Assembly (NCBI RefSeq): GCF_020447315.1
Contig: NZ_JAJADQ010000008.1
Span: 280,071 to 344,070, forward strand
Reading direction: 5' to 3'
Source of the DNA: Hymenobacter nitidus
Lineage (GTDB): Bacteria; Bacteroidota; Bacteroidia; Cytophagales; Hymenobacteraceae
DNA length: 64,000 bases
In this document: piece by piece, positions 8,061 through 16,065 of the stretch
How the letters are laid out: each line of letters opens with the position of its first letter
How positions within the stretch are numbered: position 1 is the first letter of the stretch
Program-made: the position numbers and the translations under genes
The notes under the pieces: generated by a model
Told to the model about the DNA's origin: nothing
What the model saw: only the letters and a program-made list of their open reading frames with translations
The model's database searches: none

Positions 8061-8789
8061 ATGACGCCCTACGAGCAGCAAGCCGCCCAGGAGCTACGCG
8101 CGTGGCAGCAGAAAATGCAGCGCACTCCGTCGTATCTGAACCGCTTTGCCCGCCACGTGCAGGTGCGGCTCAATAACCTGCTGCCCGAAAAGGTGCACCG
8201 CGCCATTACGGCCGCCATCAAACAGATGGTGCAGGGTGTGCTGCTGGGCTCGCGCTACACCTCGCGCAGTCCGCTGCAGGAGGCCACGCTCGAAGCGCGG
8301 GAGGAAGCCGTGCGCCGACAGGTGAAGTATTACCGCAACACGGCCACGGCCGAAGGCGCCGTCACGGGCGCGGGCGGCCTGTTGCTGGGCCTGGCCGATT
8401 TTCCGCTGCTGCTCGGCATCAAGCTCAAGCTGCTCTTCGAAATTGCAGCCCTCTACGGCTTCGATGCGCACGACTACACCGAGCGGCTTTACCTGCTGCA
8501 CGTGTTTCAGCTGGCCTTTTCCAGCCAGCACTCCCGCAATGAGGTATACAAGCGCCTGGCCGACTGGGACGCCTACCGGCAGACGCTGCCCACCGACCCG
8601 CAGGCCTTCGACTGGCGCACGTTTCAGCAGGAGTACCGCGACTACATCGACCTGGCCAAGCTGGCCCAGCTGGTGCCCGTCATTGGGGCGGCGGTGGGCG
8701 CCGTAGCTAATTACCGCCTGCTTGAGCAACTCGGCGACACGGCCATGAACTGCTACCGGCTGCGCTTGGGCCTGGCTACGGAAGCGTAG
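8061..8789 (+). CDS. EcsC family protein
   Basis: 242 residues similar throughout to EcsC-family proteins. The YRNTATAEGAVTGAGG and LADFPLLLGIKLKLLFEIAALYG blocks form the central hydrophobic helices, and there is a C-terminal LAQLVPVIGAAVGAVANYRL segment. The family is membrane-associated, and its biochemical role is not established despite the name derived from the Bacillus ecs operon. The 3' end overlaps the convergent DUF2459 gene by 37 bases. The ATG is preceded at once by a -7-like box. Confidence 0.9.
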   Translation: MTPYEQQAAQELRAWQQKMQRTPSYLNRFARHVQVRLNNLLPEKVHRAITAAIKQMVQGVLLGSRYTSRSPLQEATLEAREEAVRRQVKYYRNTATAEGAVTGAGGLLLGLADFPLLLGIKLKLLFEIAALYGFDAHDYTERLYLLHVFQLAFSSQHSRNEVYKRLADWDAYRQTLPTDPQAFDWRTFQQEYRDYIDLAKLAQLVPVIGAAVGAVANYRLLEQLGDTAMNCYRLRLGLATEA

Positions 8790-9520
8790 CTGTGCACGGC
8801 CCGGGCGGCGTTGCGCACCACGCTGGGCCCTTTGCGCCGGTACTGGTAGAAGATGCCCGAGTCCATGGCCGTCCAGAAGCAGGCGCGCTGCCCGCAGTGC
8901 TTCAGCCCGCTGTTGGCCCACGTGTTGCAGGTATACAGGAAGCTGTAGGTGCGCTTGGCCTCGTAGAAAGCGTCGTACTGGCCGTAGCTGTGACCCGCAA
9001 TGTGCATGGGCTGGCCCTGGGCGTCGTAGTCGAAGCTGTTTCGGATAAAGTCAATCAGGCGGGCATACTCGGCTTGGCTGATGCGGATTTTGACGCAGCT
9101 CTCCGACTCGCGCATCGACTGGTGAAAGGTGACGTGCATGGCCGAGGTGCTCAAATAGAACATGGCCTTGAAGGCCGTGCTAGGCTTGAGCTCGGCCCAG
9201 GTGGGCGTATCGAGGTAGAAGCCTTTGTCGCCCCAGCCGAAGCCCACGTAGGGTGCGGAGGCGTCCTTGGCCGGTGTGTTGTCGAACGGCACCAGCTGGC
9301 TCCAGTCGATAAAGCGGCTGCGCACCGGCACCACGATGTCGGTATGCACGCCGTTGGAGAGAATGTAGATTTCCACGTCTTCGGCCGGGTCGGCATCGTG
9401 GGCATTCACCGCGATGCGCGACAAGGCAAAGGACGAAGCCGCGTACAGGCCCACAATACCGACGAGGGAAGCGGCCGTGTAGCCGGTAATCTTGAGCGTC
9501 TTTTTTACCGCTGGGTGCAT
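8753..9520 (-). CDS. DUF2459 / TIGR02117 family protein
   Basis: 255 residues. ATG 9520 gives a single N-terminal membrane anchor (about residues 8-30), followed by the family's hallmark blocks: ILSNGVHTDIVVP, FGWGDKGFYLDTPTWAEL and CNTWANSGLK. The conserved Cys, His and Asn residues suggest a cysteine-hydrolase-like active site facing the periplasm, but the family's function is not established. Its stop codon lies inside the 3' end of the convergent ecsC-like gene (overlap 8753-8789), so the last ~12 residues of both proteins are encoded on opposite strands of the same DNA. Confidence 0.85.
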   Translation of the reverse strand: MHPAVKKTLKITGYTAASLVGIVGLYAASSFALSRIAVNAHDADPAEDVEIYILSNGVHTDIVVPVRSRFIDWSQLVPFDNTPAKDASAPYVGFGWGDKGFYLDTPTWAELKPSTAFKAMFYLSTSAMHVTFHQSMRESESCVKIRISQAEYARLIDFIRNSFDYDAQGQPMHIAGHSYGQYDAFYEAKRTYSFLYTCNTWANSGLKHCGQRACFWTAMDSGIFYQYRRKGPSVVRNAARAVHSYASVARPKRSR

Positions 9521-9615
9521 AGGGAAGGAACTGCCAAAAGGGGAGGAACGTGGTGGCACCTACTGCTTTTCCGGGCAATTGGTTGAGCTAAAGCGGGTAT
9601 TCTCATCGGCCGCTG
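9521..9615. other. Intergenic stretch between the DUF2459 gene and the SAM leader
   Basis: This stretch, upstream of the minus-strand DUF2459 gene, shows no exact minus-strand -7 box and no other element that I recognise. The rest of the gap up to 10078 holds the promoter, the riboswitch and its leader, listed separately. Confidence 0.4.
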
Positions 9616-9659
9616 TTGGCACCGGGCTTGCAAATCCGGTGCGGCCCGCCCTACCTTTG
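9616..9659 (+). promoter_or_regulatory. Promoter of the SAM-riboswitch leader, overlapped by a sigma-54-like site
   Basis: TTG at 9628-9630, a 21-base spacer and TACCTTTG at 9652-9659 make a full Bacteroidota housekeeping promoter, with a start expected near 9664 and the riboswitch starting ~25 bases later. The same stretch carries TTGGCAC-N5-TTGCA (9616-9632), with GG and GC exactly 10 bases apart, a perfect sigma-54 -24/-12 consensus. Which of them is used cannot be told from sequence. Confidence 0.65.
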
Positions 9660-9687
9660 CGCCATCAATTCTTTATTGCCCAAAGGA

Positions 9688-9786
9688 TTGTTTTTATACA
9701 GAGGCGCTGAGAGACAGGCTCGAAGAAGCGTCGGCAACCATCCGCAACTGCCGGAACGGTGCCAATTCCTGCTCATATAAAAACAA
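9688..9786 (+). ncRNA. SAM-I (S-box) riboswitch
   Basis: The core contains AGAGGCGCTGAGAGA near the 5' side, TCGGCAACC, then ACGGTGCCAATTCCTGC, which are the most conserved S-box blocks (J1/2 and P2, P2-P3 junction, P3-J3/4-P4). The P1 helix is a perfect 11-bp pairing of 9688-9698 with 9776-9786 enclosing the whole unit. P3 is visible as ACC..CCG pairing with CGG..GGT. The position, ~25 bases after a good promoter and upstream of an amino-acid permease with nothing coding between, implies that SAM represses the permease. Confidence 0.92.
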
Positions 9787-10078
9787 GTTGCCGTGGATTG
9801 CTTCCCCAAACTTCCCGTTGCCATTGTTGCCGTTGCCAAAGCCGCCGCGCCCCTGCGCCGCGCGGCCGGGTGTTGTTGCTGTTGTTGAAGCGCCGGGCAC
9901 TAAGCCCCCGGCTGGCCTGAGGCCGGCCCCTCCCTTTTCCTTCATTTCTCTTTTCTGATTCCCGCGGCTGCTTCGGCCGGGCTGACGGTGCGCCTCGTTG
10001 TGCGCGGGCAACCCGGTGTAGGCGGCGCGGGCGTCGCTTATCCGATTCGCGAAGCACGACTTCGCGCTACTACTTTTT
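9787..10078 (+). promoter_or_regulatory. Long leader and putative expression platform of the riboswitch
   Basis: This stretch contains no ATG-started frame. It holds two possible hairpins: a GGCTGGCC/GGCCGGCC stem near 9911-9931 followed by a pyrimidine-rich run, and CGCGAAG-CACGA-CTTCGCG at 10048-10066 followed by a T5 run directly before the start codon. The second looks like an attenuator that could also cover the ribosome landing site. No Shine-Dalgarno sequence is seen before ATG 10079. Confidence 0.45.
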
Positions 10079-11527
10079 ATGCTTAAAAAATCACTGGAGC
10101 TGCTTCGATTGGAAGCAGCCGAAACGGGGGCCGGCACCCTGAAACGAAGCCTGAACGGCTTCAGCCTGATTGCCATCGGCATCGGGGTTATTATCGGGGC
10201 GGGCCTGTTCTCGCTCACCGGCATTGCCGCCGCCAACAACGCCGGCCCGGCCGTGACGCTGTCGTTTCTGGTAGCGGCCGTGGGCTGCGCCTTCTCGGCC
10301 TTGTGCTACGCCGAGTTTGCCTCCATGGTGCCCGTGGCCGGCTCGGCCTACACCTACTCCTACGCCACCATGGGCGAACTGTTTGCCTGGATTATCGGCT
10401 GGGATTTGATTCTGGAGTACTCGGTGGGCGCGGCTACGGTGGCCATCAGCTGGTCGCAATATCTGGTGCGCTTCCTGAGCAAGTACGACCTGCACATTCC
10501 GGCCCAGCTGGTCATGTCGCCCTTCGAGAAGGCCACTATGGCCGATGGCTCGGTGGTGTCGGGCTTCGTAAACGTGCCGGCCATGCTCATCGTGTTGGCT
10601 ATTACGGCCATCATCGTGCGCGGCACCCAAGGTTCGGCCTGGTTTAATGCCCTGGTGGTAAGTCTCAAGGTGCTGGTGGTGCTGGTGTTCATTGCCCTGG
10701 GCTGGCAGTACATCGACCCCGCGAATTACCAACCCTATATTCCGCAGAACACCGGCACGTTCGGCGAGTTTGGCCTGAGCGGCATTCTGCGCGGGGCGGG
10801 CGTGGTGTTCTTCGTCTTCATCGGCTTCGACATCGTGGCGACCATGGCCCAGGAAACCAAGAATCCGCAGAAAAACATGCCCATCGGCATCATCGGCTCC
10901 CTGCTCGTGTGCACGGTGCTGTTCATGCTTTTCGGCCACGTCATGACCGGCCTGGCCAATTACACCGAGTTCAAGGGCAGCGCCGCGCCGGTGGCCATTG
11001 CCATTGAAAAAACGCCCTATGCCTGGCTTAGCTCGGCCATTATCGTGGCTATTCTCATCGGCTACACCTCCGTTATCCTGGTCGATCTGATGGGGCAGAG
11101 CCGGGTGTTCTTCTCCATGTCCAAGGACGGGCTTCTGCCCAAGGTCTTCTCCGAAATTCACCCCCGGTTCCGCACGCCGCTGCAGTCCAATCTGCTGCTG
11201 GGGCTATTCATCAGCGTGTTTGCCGGCTTCGTGCCGATTGATGTGGTGGGTGAAATGACCAGCATCGGGACGCTGCTGGCCTTCGTGATGGTGTGCCTGG
11301 GCGTGCTGATTATGCGCAAGAAAGAACCTGACGCTCCGCGCGGCTTCCGCACCCCGTGGGTGCCCGTAGTTCCCATTCTGGGCATCCTGACCTGCGTGCT
11401 GATGATGGTGTCCCTGCCCCTCGACACCTGGATTCGCCTGTTCGTGTGGCTGGCCATCGGCCTGGCTATCTACTATGGCTACGGCAAGAAGCACAGCAAG
11501 CTGCGGCAGGCCCAGGAGGCCGCGTAG
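10079..11527 (+). CDS. APC-superfamily amino-acid permease, probably a methionine transporter
   Basis: 482 residues with about 12-13 membrane spans. The first span carries the APC signature IGIGVIIGAGLFSLTG, and EFASMVPVAGSAYTY follows in TM3. Overall it resembles the cationic-amino-acid-transporter-like group (YfnA/CAT type). The substrate is not readable from the sequence alone. The SAM-I riboswitch in its leader is usually found on methionine synthesis or uptake genes, so methionine or a precursor is the best inference. It sits in the inner membrane as a proton- or cation-coupled carrier and is transcribed alone. Confidence 0.9.
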   Translation: MLKKSLELLRLEAAETGAGTLKRSLNGFSLIAIGIGVIIGAGLFSLTGIAAANNAGPAVTLSFLVAAVGCAFSALCYAEFASMVPVAGSAYTYSYATMGELFAWIIGWDLILEYSVGAATVAISWSQYLVRFLSKYDLHIPAQLVMSPFEKATMADGSVVSGFVNVPAMLIVLAITAIIVRGTQGSAWFNALVVSLKVLVVLVFIALGWQYIDPANYQPYIPQNTGTFGEFGLSGILRGAGVVFFVFIGFDIVATMAQETKNPQKNMPIGIIGSLLVCTVLFMLFGHVMTGLANYTEFKGSAAPVAIAIEKTPYAWLSSAIIVAILIGYTSVILVDLMGQSRVFFSMSKDGLLPKVFSEIHPRFRTPLQSNLLLGLFISVFAGFVPIDVVGEMTSIGTLLAFVMVCLGVLIMRKKEPDAPRGFRTPWVPVVPILGILTCVLMMVSLPLDTWIRLFVWLAIGLAIYYGYGKKHSKLRQAQEAA

Positions 11528-11637
11528 TCGGCCGCGCCCCCATTTAAAAAGCCCTTGGCGGTTCTTCTTCAGCGCTGAACGGTGGTTGTGCAGGCGGGTT
11601 TAATGGCCCTTCACAGATACGGACATTTTGCTGGCAC

Positions 11638-11740
11638 CCGCTGTAGAGACACATATTTGCGTCTCAATCGGTGCTGACGTTGTTACGACGCGTGCCTGAT
11701 TGTACAACGACCGAGACGCAAATATGCGTCTCTACAGCGG
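11638..11740. repeat. MITE/REP-like palindromic element
   Basis: Two 28-base arms (11638-11665 and 11713-11740) are inverted copies with one mismatch and enclose 47 bases. Each arm itself holds a near-palindrome (GAGACGCA..TGCGTCTC), so the element can fold as two small hairpins or one long one. The outer sequence CTGTAGAGACGCA resembles palindromic repeats that I associate with many cyanobacterial and Bacteroidota genomes. It lies in the gap between the permease and the flippase gene and has no coding capacity. Confidence 0.75.
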
Positions 11741-11758
11741 GCAAAGGGGGAACTGCTG

Positions 11759-13237
11759 TTACGGGCGCCTGAGCACCTTTTGCAGTAGGGGCCGGGCTTC
11801 GGGCACCAGCCCCAGCCCGAGCAGGGCGCCGCCGTAGAGGGCCGTGAGCAGAGTGCCGCGCAGTAGCATGGTCAGCAGCTTGGAGGGCAGGGCGGGCAGC
11901 AGCCACACCAGCCCGCCGGCGCCGGCCGCCACCACCATAATCAGGGGAATTCGCCAAGTGAAGGGCTGCAGCCGGTAGCTGTACCACACAAACCAGGTCC
12001 GGGCCGTGTTGATGGCTACAATGGCAAAGAGCGTGGCCAGGGCCGAGCCCGTAATGCCGAATACCGGAATCAGCAGGCGGTTGAGCACAATAGTAACGCC
12101 GGCCAGCGACAGGTTGAAAATCAAATCGAAGCGGTAGCGCGGCGAGGTAACGACGATCAGGCCATTGACGCCGGTGATGCCGTCGTAGAGGCGCCCGGCC
12201 AGCAGCAGCAGCACGGCCGTGGTGCCGGTGGCATACACCGGATTCCTGATAAGTGAGTAGATGAAGTCGAGGTTGAGGCTGATGCCCAGGGCCAGATAGC
12301 AGCCCAGAATGGTGTTGAGGCGGGTAGTGTCGCGGTAGAAGTCGGCCATCTTGCCCAGGTCCTGATCTTTCCAGTACTGGGCCAGCAGCGGGAAGGCAAT
12401 CTTGTTGAGCGAGCGGGCCGGGATGGTCAGGGCCGTGCTGATGTTGTAGGCAATGCCGTAGATACCGGCCGCTGCCAGCCCGATCTGGGCACTTACCATC
12501 CACGAATCGATAAAGCCCAGGATGCTGCCCGACAGGCTGGAAAGCAGCGCAAACCCGCCGAAGCGCACGATTTCACTGACGGGCCGCACCCGCAGCGCCG
12601 CCCGTGTGGGCCGCAGGTGCAGCTCGCCGATGTAGGCCAGATAGCCGGTGAGCAGCAGCGAAATAACGCCGTAGAGCCCGATGTAGCCCAGCACGAACTC
12701 ATGAAACTGCAGAAAGCCTTTGCCATACAGCAGGGCCAGACTGGCAATAAGCACGCGCAGCACGATATCCTGCAGAAACGAGGAAAAAGCCGTGTGGTAG
12801 AGGCCCTTCAGGTAGGCATCCTGCAGCGAATACAGCAGCGTAAACAGCGCCAACAGGCTGCCCCAGGCGTAGAAGGGCTGCAGCAGGGCCACGTCGGCCG
12901 GTTCATAGCGGGCCAGAATCAGGGGCTTTGCCAACAAGTAAAAGGCCGTAATCAGGGCGAAGCCGAGCATGGGCAGGCCCAGCAGAAACGGCAGGAAACC
13001 ATGATGTCCGGCCTCGCGGTTGCGGAAATATGGGAAGAAGCGGATGCCCACGCTGGCAAACCCAAAGGCCGAAAACTGTGCGTACACCGTGGCAATGGAC
13101 ACCAGCAGCGTGGTCAGGCCCAGCTGGGCGGGCGCCAGCAGCGTGGGCAGCACGAAGGCTGTATTGACGAAGCCCAGGGCCAGCCCGAAATAGGAAATAA
13201 CCGTATTGCGCAGTCCCTGCCGCTGAACGATGCCCAA
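11759..13237 (-). CDS. Polysaccharide/oligosaccharide flippase (Wzx/MATE-fold)
   Basis: 492 residues with about 12-14 hydrophobic spans spread evenly, as in the polysaccharide biosynthesis (MviN/Wzx-like) flippases. It has the typical N-terminus LRNTVISYFGLALGFVNTAF followed by LLAPAQLGL. It would move lipid-linked glycan units across the inner membrane. It is the last gene of the minus-strand glycan run that begins at pseC, 89 bases after the polysaccharide deacetylase gene, so it probably exports the nonulosonate-containing glycan. Confidence 0.88.
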   Translation of the reverse strand: MGIVQRQGLRNTVISYFGLALGFVNTAFVLPTLLAPAQLGLTTLLVSIATVYAQFSAFGFASVGIRFFPYFRNREAGHHGFLPFLLGLPMLGFALITAFYLLAKPLILARYEPADVALLQPFYAWGSLLALFTLLYSLQDAYLKGLYHTAFSSFLQDIVLRVLIASLALLYGKGFLQFHEFVLGYIGLYGVISLLLTGYLAYIGELHLRPTRAALRVRPVSEIVRFGGFALLSSLSGSILGFIDSWMVSAQIGLAAAGIYGIAYNISTALTIPARSLNKIAFPLLAQYWKDQDLGKMADFYRDTTRLNTILGCYLALGISLNLDFIYSLIRNPVYATGTTAVLLLLAGRLYDGITGVNGLIVVTSPRYRFDLIFNLSLAGVTIVLNRLLIPVFGITGSALATLFAIVAINTARTWFVWYSYRLQPFTWRIPLIMVVAAGAGGLVWLLPALPSKLLTMLLRGTLLTALYGGALLGLGLVPEARPLLQKVLRRP

Positions 13238-13242
13238 GAGAG

Positions 13243-13274
13243 GTGAGTTAGTGAGTTAGTGAGTTAGTGAGTTG
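13243..13274. repeat. Tandem 8-base repeat (GTGAGTTA)x4
   Basis: Four head-to-tail copies, the last with one change, lie in the gap between the deacetylase and flippase genes. An inverted partial copy (CACTAACTCACC) follows near 13324-13337, so a stem could form between them. This is a simple repeat likely to vary in copy number. Confidence 0.8.
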
Positions 13275-13326
13275 GTCATTCTGTGAGTTGAAGCCGCGCT
13301 GGCAGAACATTAAACTCACCAAGTCA

Positions 13327-14688
13327 CTAACTCACCATTTCACAGATGTCGAGGCCATTGACGAAAGCCACCTGGCGGCCGCGAAGGTACTGCATGATGG
13401 CGTGGAACTGCTGCGGGCCGTTGTGCTCGTTGGCCGGGTCGAAGTTCTCGTTGTGCCACAGCACCGTGCAAACGCCCCCGAACCGCTCGATTTCTTCGAA
13501 CATGGGTTGCAGAGCCGGCAGGATTTCGCCGGGGGCCAGCCGCAGGTAGTGGGGGTGGTAGAGCGTGGCGTCCATCACATTGAGCGGGATTTCGAGGAAG
13601 CGGTACGGGCGGCCCTGCTCGAAATCAAATAAGTGAAACGGCAGGCAATAGGAGTTGCGAAAGCCAAAGTGCTCGGCAAAGCCCAGGGTGGTGTCGTAGC
13701 GAAACAGCAGGGAATCGAGCAGGATGGGCGTCATGCGGGGCTCCCAGCTCAGGTAGTGAAACCGGCTGCCCTTCACGTCGTGGCCGGTGCAGCGCTGCAG
13801 CCGGTGCTCCTCCCGCTTCAGATTGCCGCCGTGGGTGGCCCGCCCGATGCTCCCGTGCAGCCCCACTTCCGCGTCGCCGATGGCCGGGGCAATCCGGGAC
13901 CAAGCTTTTTCCACTGCATAATCCGCATTGGGCGTGCCGTTGGCGGCGCTGCGGTGTTCGGGTAGAAAGAAAAACGTGCTTTTAGCCCCGTAGCTGGCCA
14001 CCGTTTTGTGTACCAACTCCAGGTTGTTCCAAGCATCAGGTTTTGTTACGTGTTGCCAGATCTGCCGCCCGAAGCCGAGCCAGTCGCGGCGCTGTAAGGC
14101 GGCTTTGGCCGGCGCTTTCCAGGCACTGCGCAGGTTGTCGATGTCGTGGGTGATGAAGGCGGCAAAAGGCGCTTCGGTGGCCCAGCGCCGGGGCACCAGC
14201 ACTTGCCCGCTGACGTGCTCTACGGCCGTCTTGAGCACGTCGAAGTAGTAGTTCACCACGGGCACGGCCACGAAGCCGTAGCGGTGCTGCACGCTGGCCG
14301 AGTAGGGGAAGCGGCCGTGCTGGTCCCGCTCGTCGGAAAAAAACTCCTGCCAGCCGCTGAGCAGATAGAAAGCCGCCGCAATAATGTCGGCGTGAATCAA
14401 GACGCGGTTATTTGGCAGCAGCTCCAGCAGGGGCTGTTCCGGAGCGGCATCAAAGAAAAAAGGAATAGACCGGCCTTGGTAGTCGCGGTAATTGGGGGCG
14501 GGTGGATAGGGCTGGCGCAGCTCGAAGAACTGCCCGGCCCCCTCCGCTACGGCTACCGGCAGCTGATTACCAGCGTAGCCAATAAGATGAGTTGGGGCCG
14601 CCGGAAAGGCCAGCTGAAAGTGCCGTAGCACGTAGGCCAGGCGGATTTTGGGAGAAACGGGCGGAATAGCAGGCAGAGCAGGCAGCAT
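13327..14688 (-). CDS. Polysaccharide deacetylase-like protein
   Basis: 453 residues. The C-terminal two thirds match the NodB-type deacetylase fold: FITHDIDNL provides the first metal/catalytic Asp pair, VGLHGSIG the metal-binding His region, and WHNENFDP the C-terminal His block. The N-terminal ~140 residues resemble the accessory domain found on Bacteroidota members of this family. No signal peptide is evident, so it may act on cytoplasmic precursors. It lies between the putative transferase gene and the flippase gene on the same strand. A CAAAGTAA stretch at 14697-14704 may be a weak -7 box directly before the start. Confidence 0.8.
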   Translation of the reverse strand: MLPALPAIPPVSPKIRLAYVLRHFQLAFPAAPTHLIGYAGNQLPVAVAEGAGQFFELRQPYPPAPNYRDYQGRSIPFFFDAAPEQPLLELLPNNRVLIHADIIAAAFYLLSGWQEFFSDERDQHGRFPYSASVQHRYGFVAVPVVNYYFDVLKTAVEHVSGQVLVPRRWATEAPFAAFITHDIDNLRSAWKAPAKAALQRRDWLGFGRQIWQHVTKPDAWNNLELVHKTVASYGAKSTFFFLPEHRSAANGTPNADYAVEKAWSRIAPAIGDAEVGLHGSIGRATHGGNLKREEHRLQRCTGHDVKGSRFHYLSWEPRMTPILLDSLLFRYDTTLGFAEHFGFRNSYCLPFHLFDFEQGRPYRFLEIPLNVMDATLYHPHYLRLAPGEILPALQPMFEEIERFGGVCTVLWHNENFDPANEHNGPQQFHAIMQYLRGRQVAFVNGLDICEMVS

Positions 14689-14739
14689 AGTGGCCGCAAA
14701 GTAATGAAAGGCGTTCGGGCCGGGCGGTATTTCCTGCCG

Positions 14740-16065
14740 TCAGCGCGCCGGAAGCGGCCTGGAATCGAGCCATTCGGCTAAAAGGCGTACGGCGCGCTGC
14801 TGGCTGTGGCCTTCCTCGGGCGTGCCCAGCGTGGCGTTGTAGTAGGCCGCGCGCCGGTACAGGTCGGTGGGCTTGTGCTCCTGGTAGCGCCGCAGTAATT
14901 CGCCCAGTTCGGGCAGCGAATAGGCGCGCTCACTCAGGCCGTGGGCCACGTAGCCGTAGTAGTCGTCGGCCACGCCGTGGGTGCCGAAGCGGAAGTACAG
15001 ACTGGCTACGTTCAGCAGCACGGCTTCGAGGTGGGTGCTGGTGTCGGCCGCAATCAAAGCATCCTGCTGCCCCAGAAACTCGAAGACATTTTGCTGCCGG
15101 GCGTCGGAAAATTGCAGCTCCGGGTATTGCCGGGTTAGAAAACCAAAGTCGCGCCCGTCGCCGGGGTGGGGGCGCAGCGTGAAGGTAAGGGCCGGAAACT
15201 CGCGCAGCAGGTAATGCAGCGCGGCCGTTACCGCCTCGGTTTCATCCAGCGTGTTGATGGCCAAGCCCACGCGCCGCACCTCCGGGCTCCGGTTTTTTTG
15301 CGCCAGAAACGTGTCGGCCTTGGGCATGCCCACCAGCTCGACCCGGCCGTGCACGGGGCCGCACTGCCGGTATTTATCCAGCGCGTCCTGGCCTTCCAGC
15401 AAGCTCAGATCGAAGCCCAGGGGTGGAAAGTTGGTGCTCACGCTAGCGTGCTGCACGTAGGCCGTAGGTACCCCGCAGGCCCGGGCCGCCAGCAGCAGCG
15501 CCCGGGCGTCGTCGTTGTGGTCGTTGGCAAACACAATGGCGCGGGGCTGGTAGTGGCGCAGGGCCCGCACGTACACTTCATAGTAGCCAATGGCGTTGAA
15601 AACCAGGTCGAAAAACCGCCAGGCGCGCTGGCCCTCCGTTTTGTGTAGCGCCCACAGCACCGCCGGATACTGCCAGTAGTAGAGCAGCTTGCGCCGCAAC
15701 GAAAGCCGGTTGACCTGCTGATTATACCGCCCGATTTGTTTGCTCTGCCCGGCCACCAGCACGCTACTCGGCAGCGCCTCCCGGATAAAGTGCAGGGCCT
15801 CGTAGTTGTTCTGGCTGACCACGTACAACCACACTGCGCCTTGCAGCTGCTCGGGGTTGCGGATGGGCCGGAACACGTTGCCCACCAGCCGCAGGGCCGC
15901 GTAGCCCAGCACTTTGGCCAGGCGCCGCAGCGGGCTGGCCGGGGAAATCTTAGCCAACAAGTGGGCTGGAAACGAAGCAAAATGGTCGGTGAACCGGACG
16001 TAGAGAATATCCCGCAAGCGTGCGGTGGGCTTGTCTGTTGCTAAGTTGCCCACCCGCTTATCCAA
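14740..16065 (-). CDS. Putative GT-B glycan transferase, candidate nonulosonate transferase
   Basis: 441 residues, cytoplasmic or peripheral. The C-terminal half has features of GT-B transferases of the CDP-glycerol/sialyl-transferase type: YVQHASVSTNFPP, LTFTLRPHPGDG (RPHP block) and a later ADTSTHLEAVLL motif with acidic and His residues placed as in the nucleotide-sugar site. I recognise no exact family. It overlaps the PIG-L gene by 8 bases and lies in the run with pseI and pseG/H, so the best inference is transfer of the CMP-activated nonulosonate to an acceptor. Confidence 0.6.
   Translation of the reverse strand: MDKRVGNLATDKPTARLRDILYVRFTDHFASFPAHLLAKISPASPLRRLAKVLGYAALRLVGNVFRPIRNPEQLQGAVWLYVVSQNNYEALHFIREALPSSVLVAGQSKQIGRYNQQVNRLSLRRKLLYYWQYPAVLWALHKTEGQRAWRFFDLVFNAIGYYEVYVRALRHYQPRAIVFANDHNDDARALLLAARACGVPTAYVQHASVSTNFPPLGFDLSLLEGQDALDKYRQCGPVHGRVELVGMPKADTFLAQKNRSPEVRRVGLAINTLDETEAVTAALHYLLREFPALTFTLRPHPGDGRDFGFLTRQYPELQFSDARQQNVFEFLGQQDALIAADTSTHLEAVLLNVASLYFRFGTHGVADDYYGYVAHGLSERAYSLPELGELLRRYQEHKPTDLYRRAAYYNATLGTPEEGHSQQRAVRLLAEWLDSRPLPAR

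Noticed and set aside
9776..10081. Complementarity between the riboswitch P1 3' strand (ATAAAAA) and the permease start region (TTTTTAT)
   Set aside because: Pairing would block translation when SAM is absent, the wrong polarity for an uptake gene, and seven A/T pairs over 300 bases are weak.
9694..10239. A 181-codon frame on the minus strand across the riboswitch
   Set aside because: It runs antisense to a well-supported SAM-I riboswitch and into the permease gene, and its product has no recognisable domain.
10091..11161. A 356-codon frame antisense to the permease
   Set aside because: It is a shadow rich in His, Gly and Gln without a domain.
13243..13274. CRISPR-like repetition
   Set aside because: The repeats are 8 bases with no spacers; this is a simple tandem repeat.
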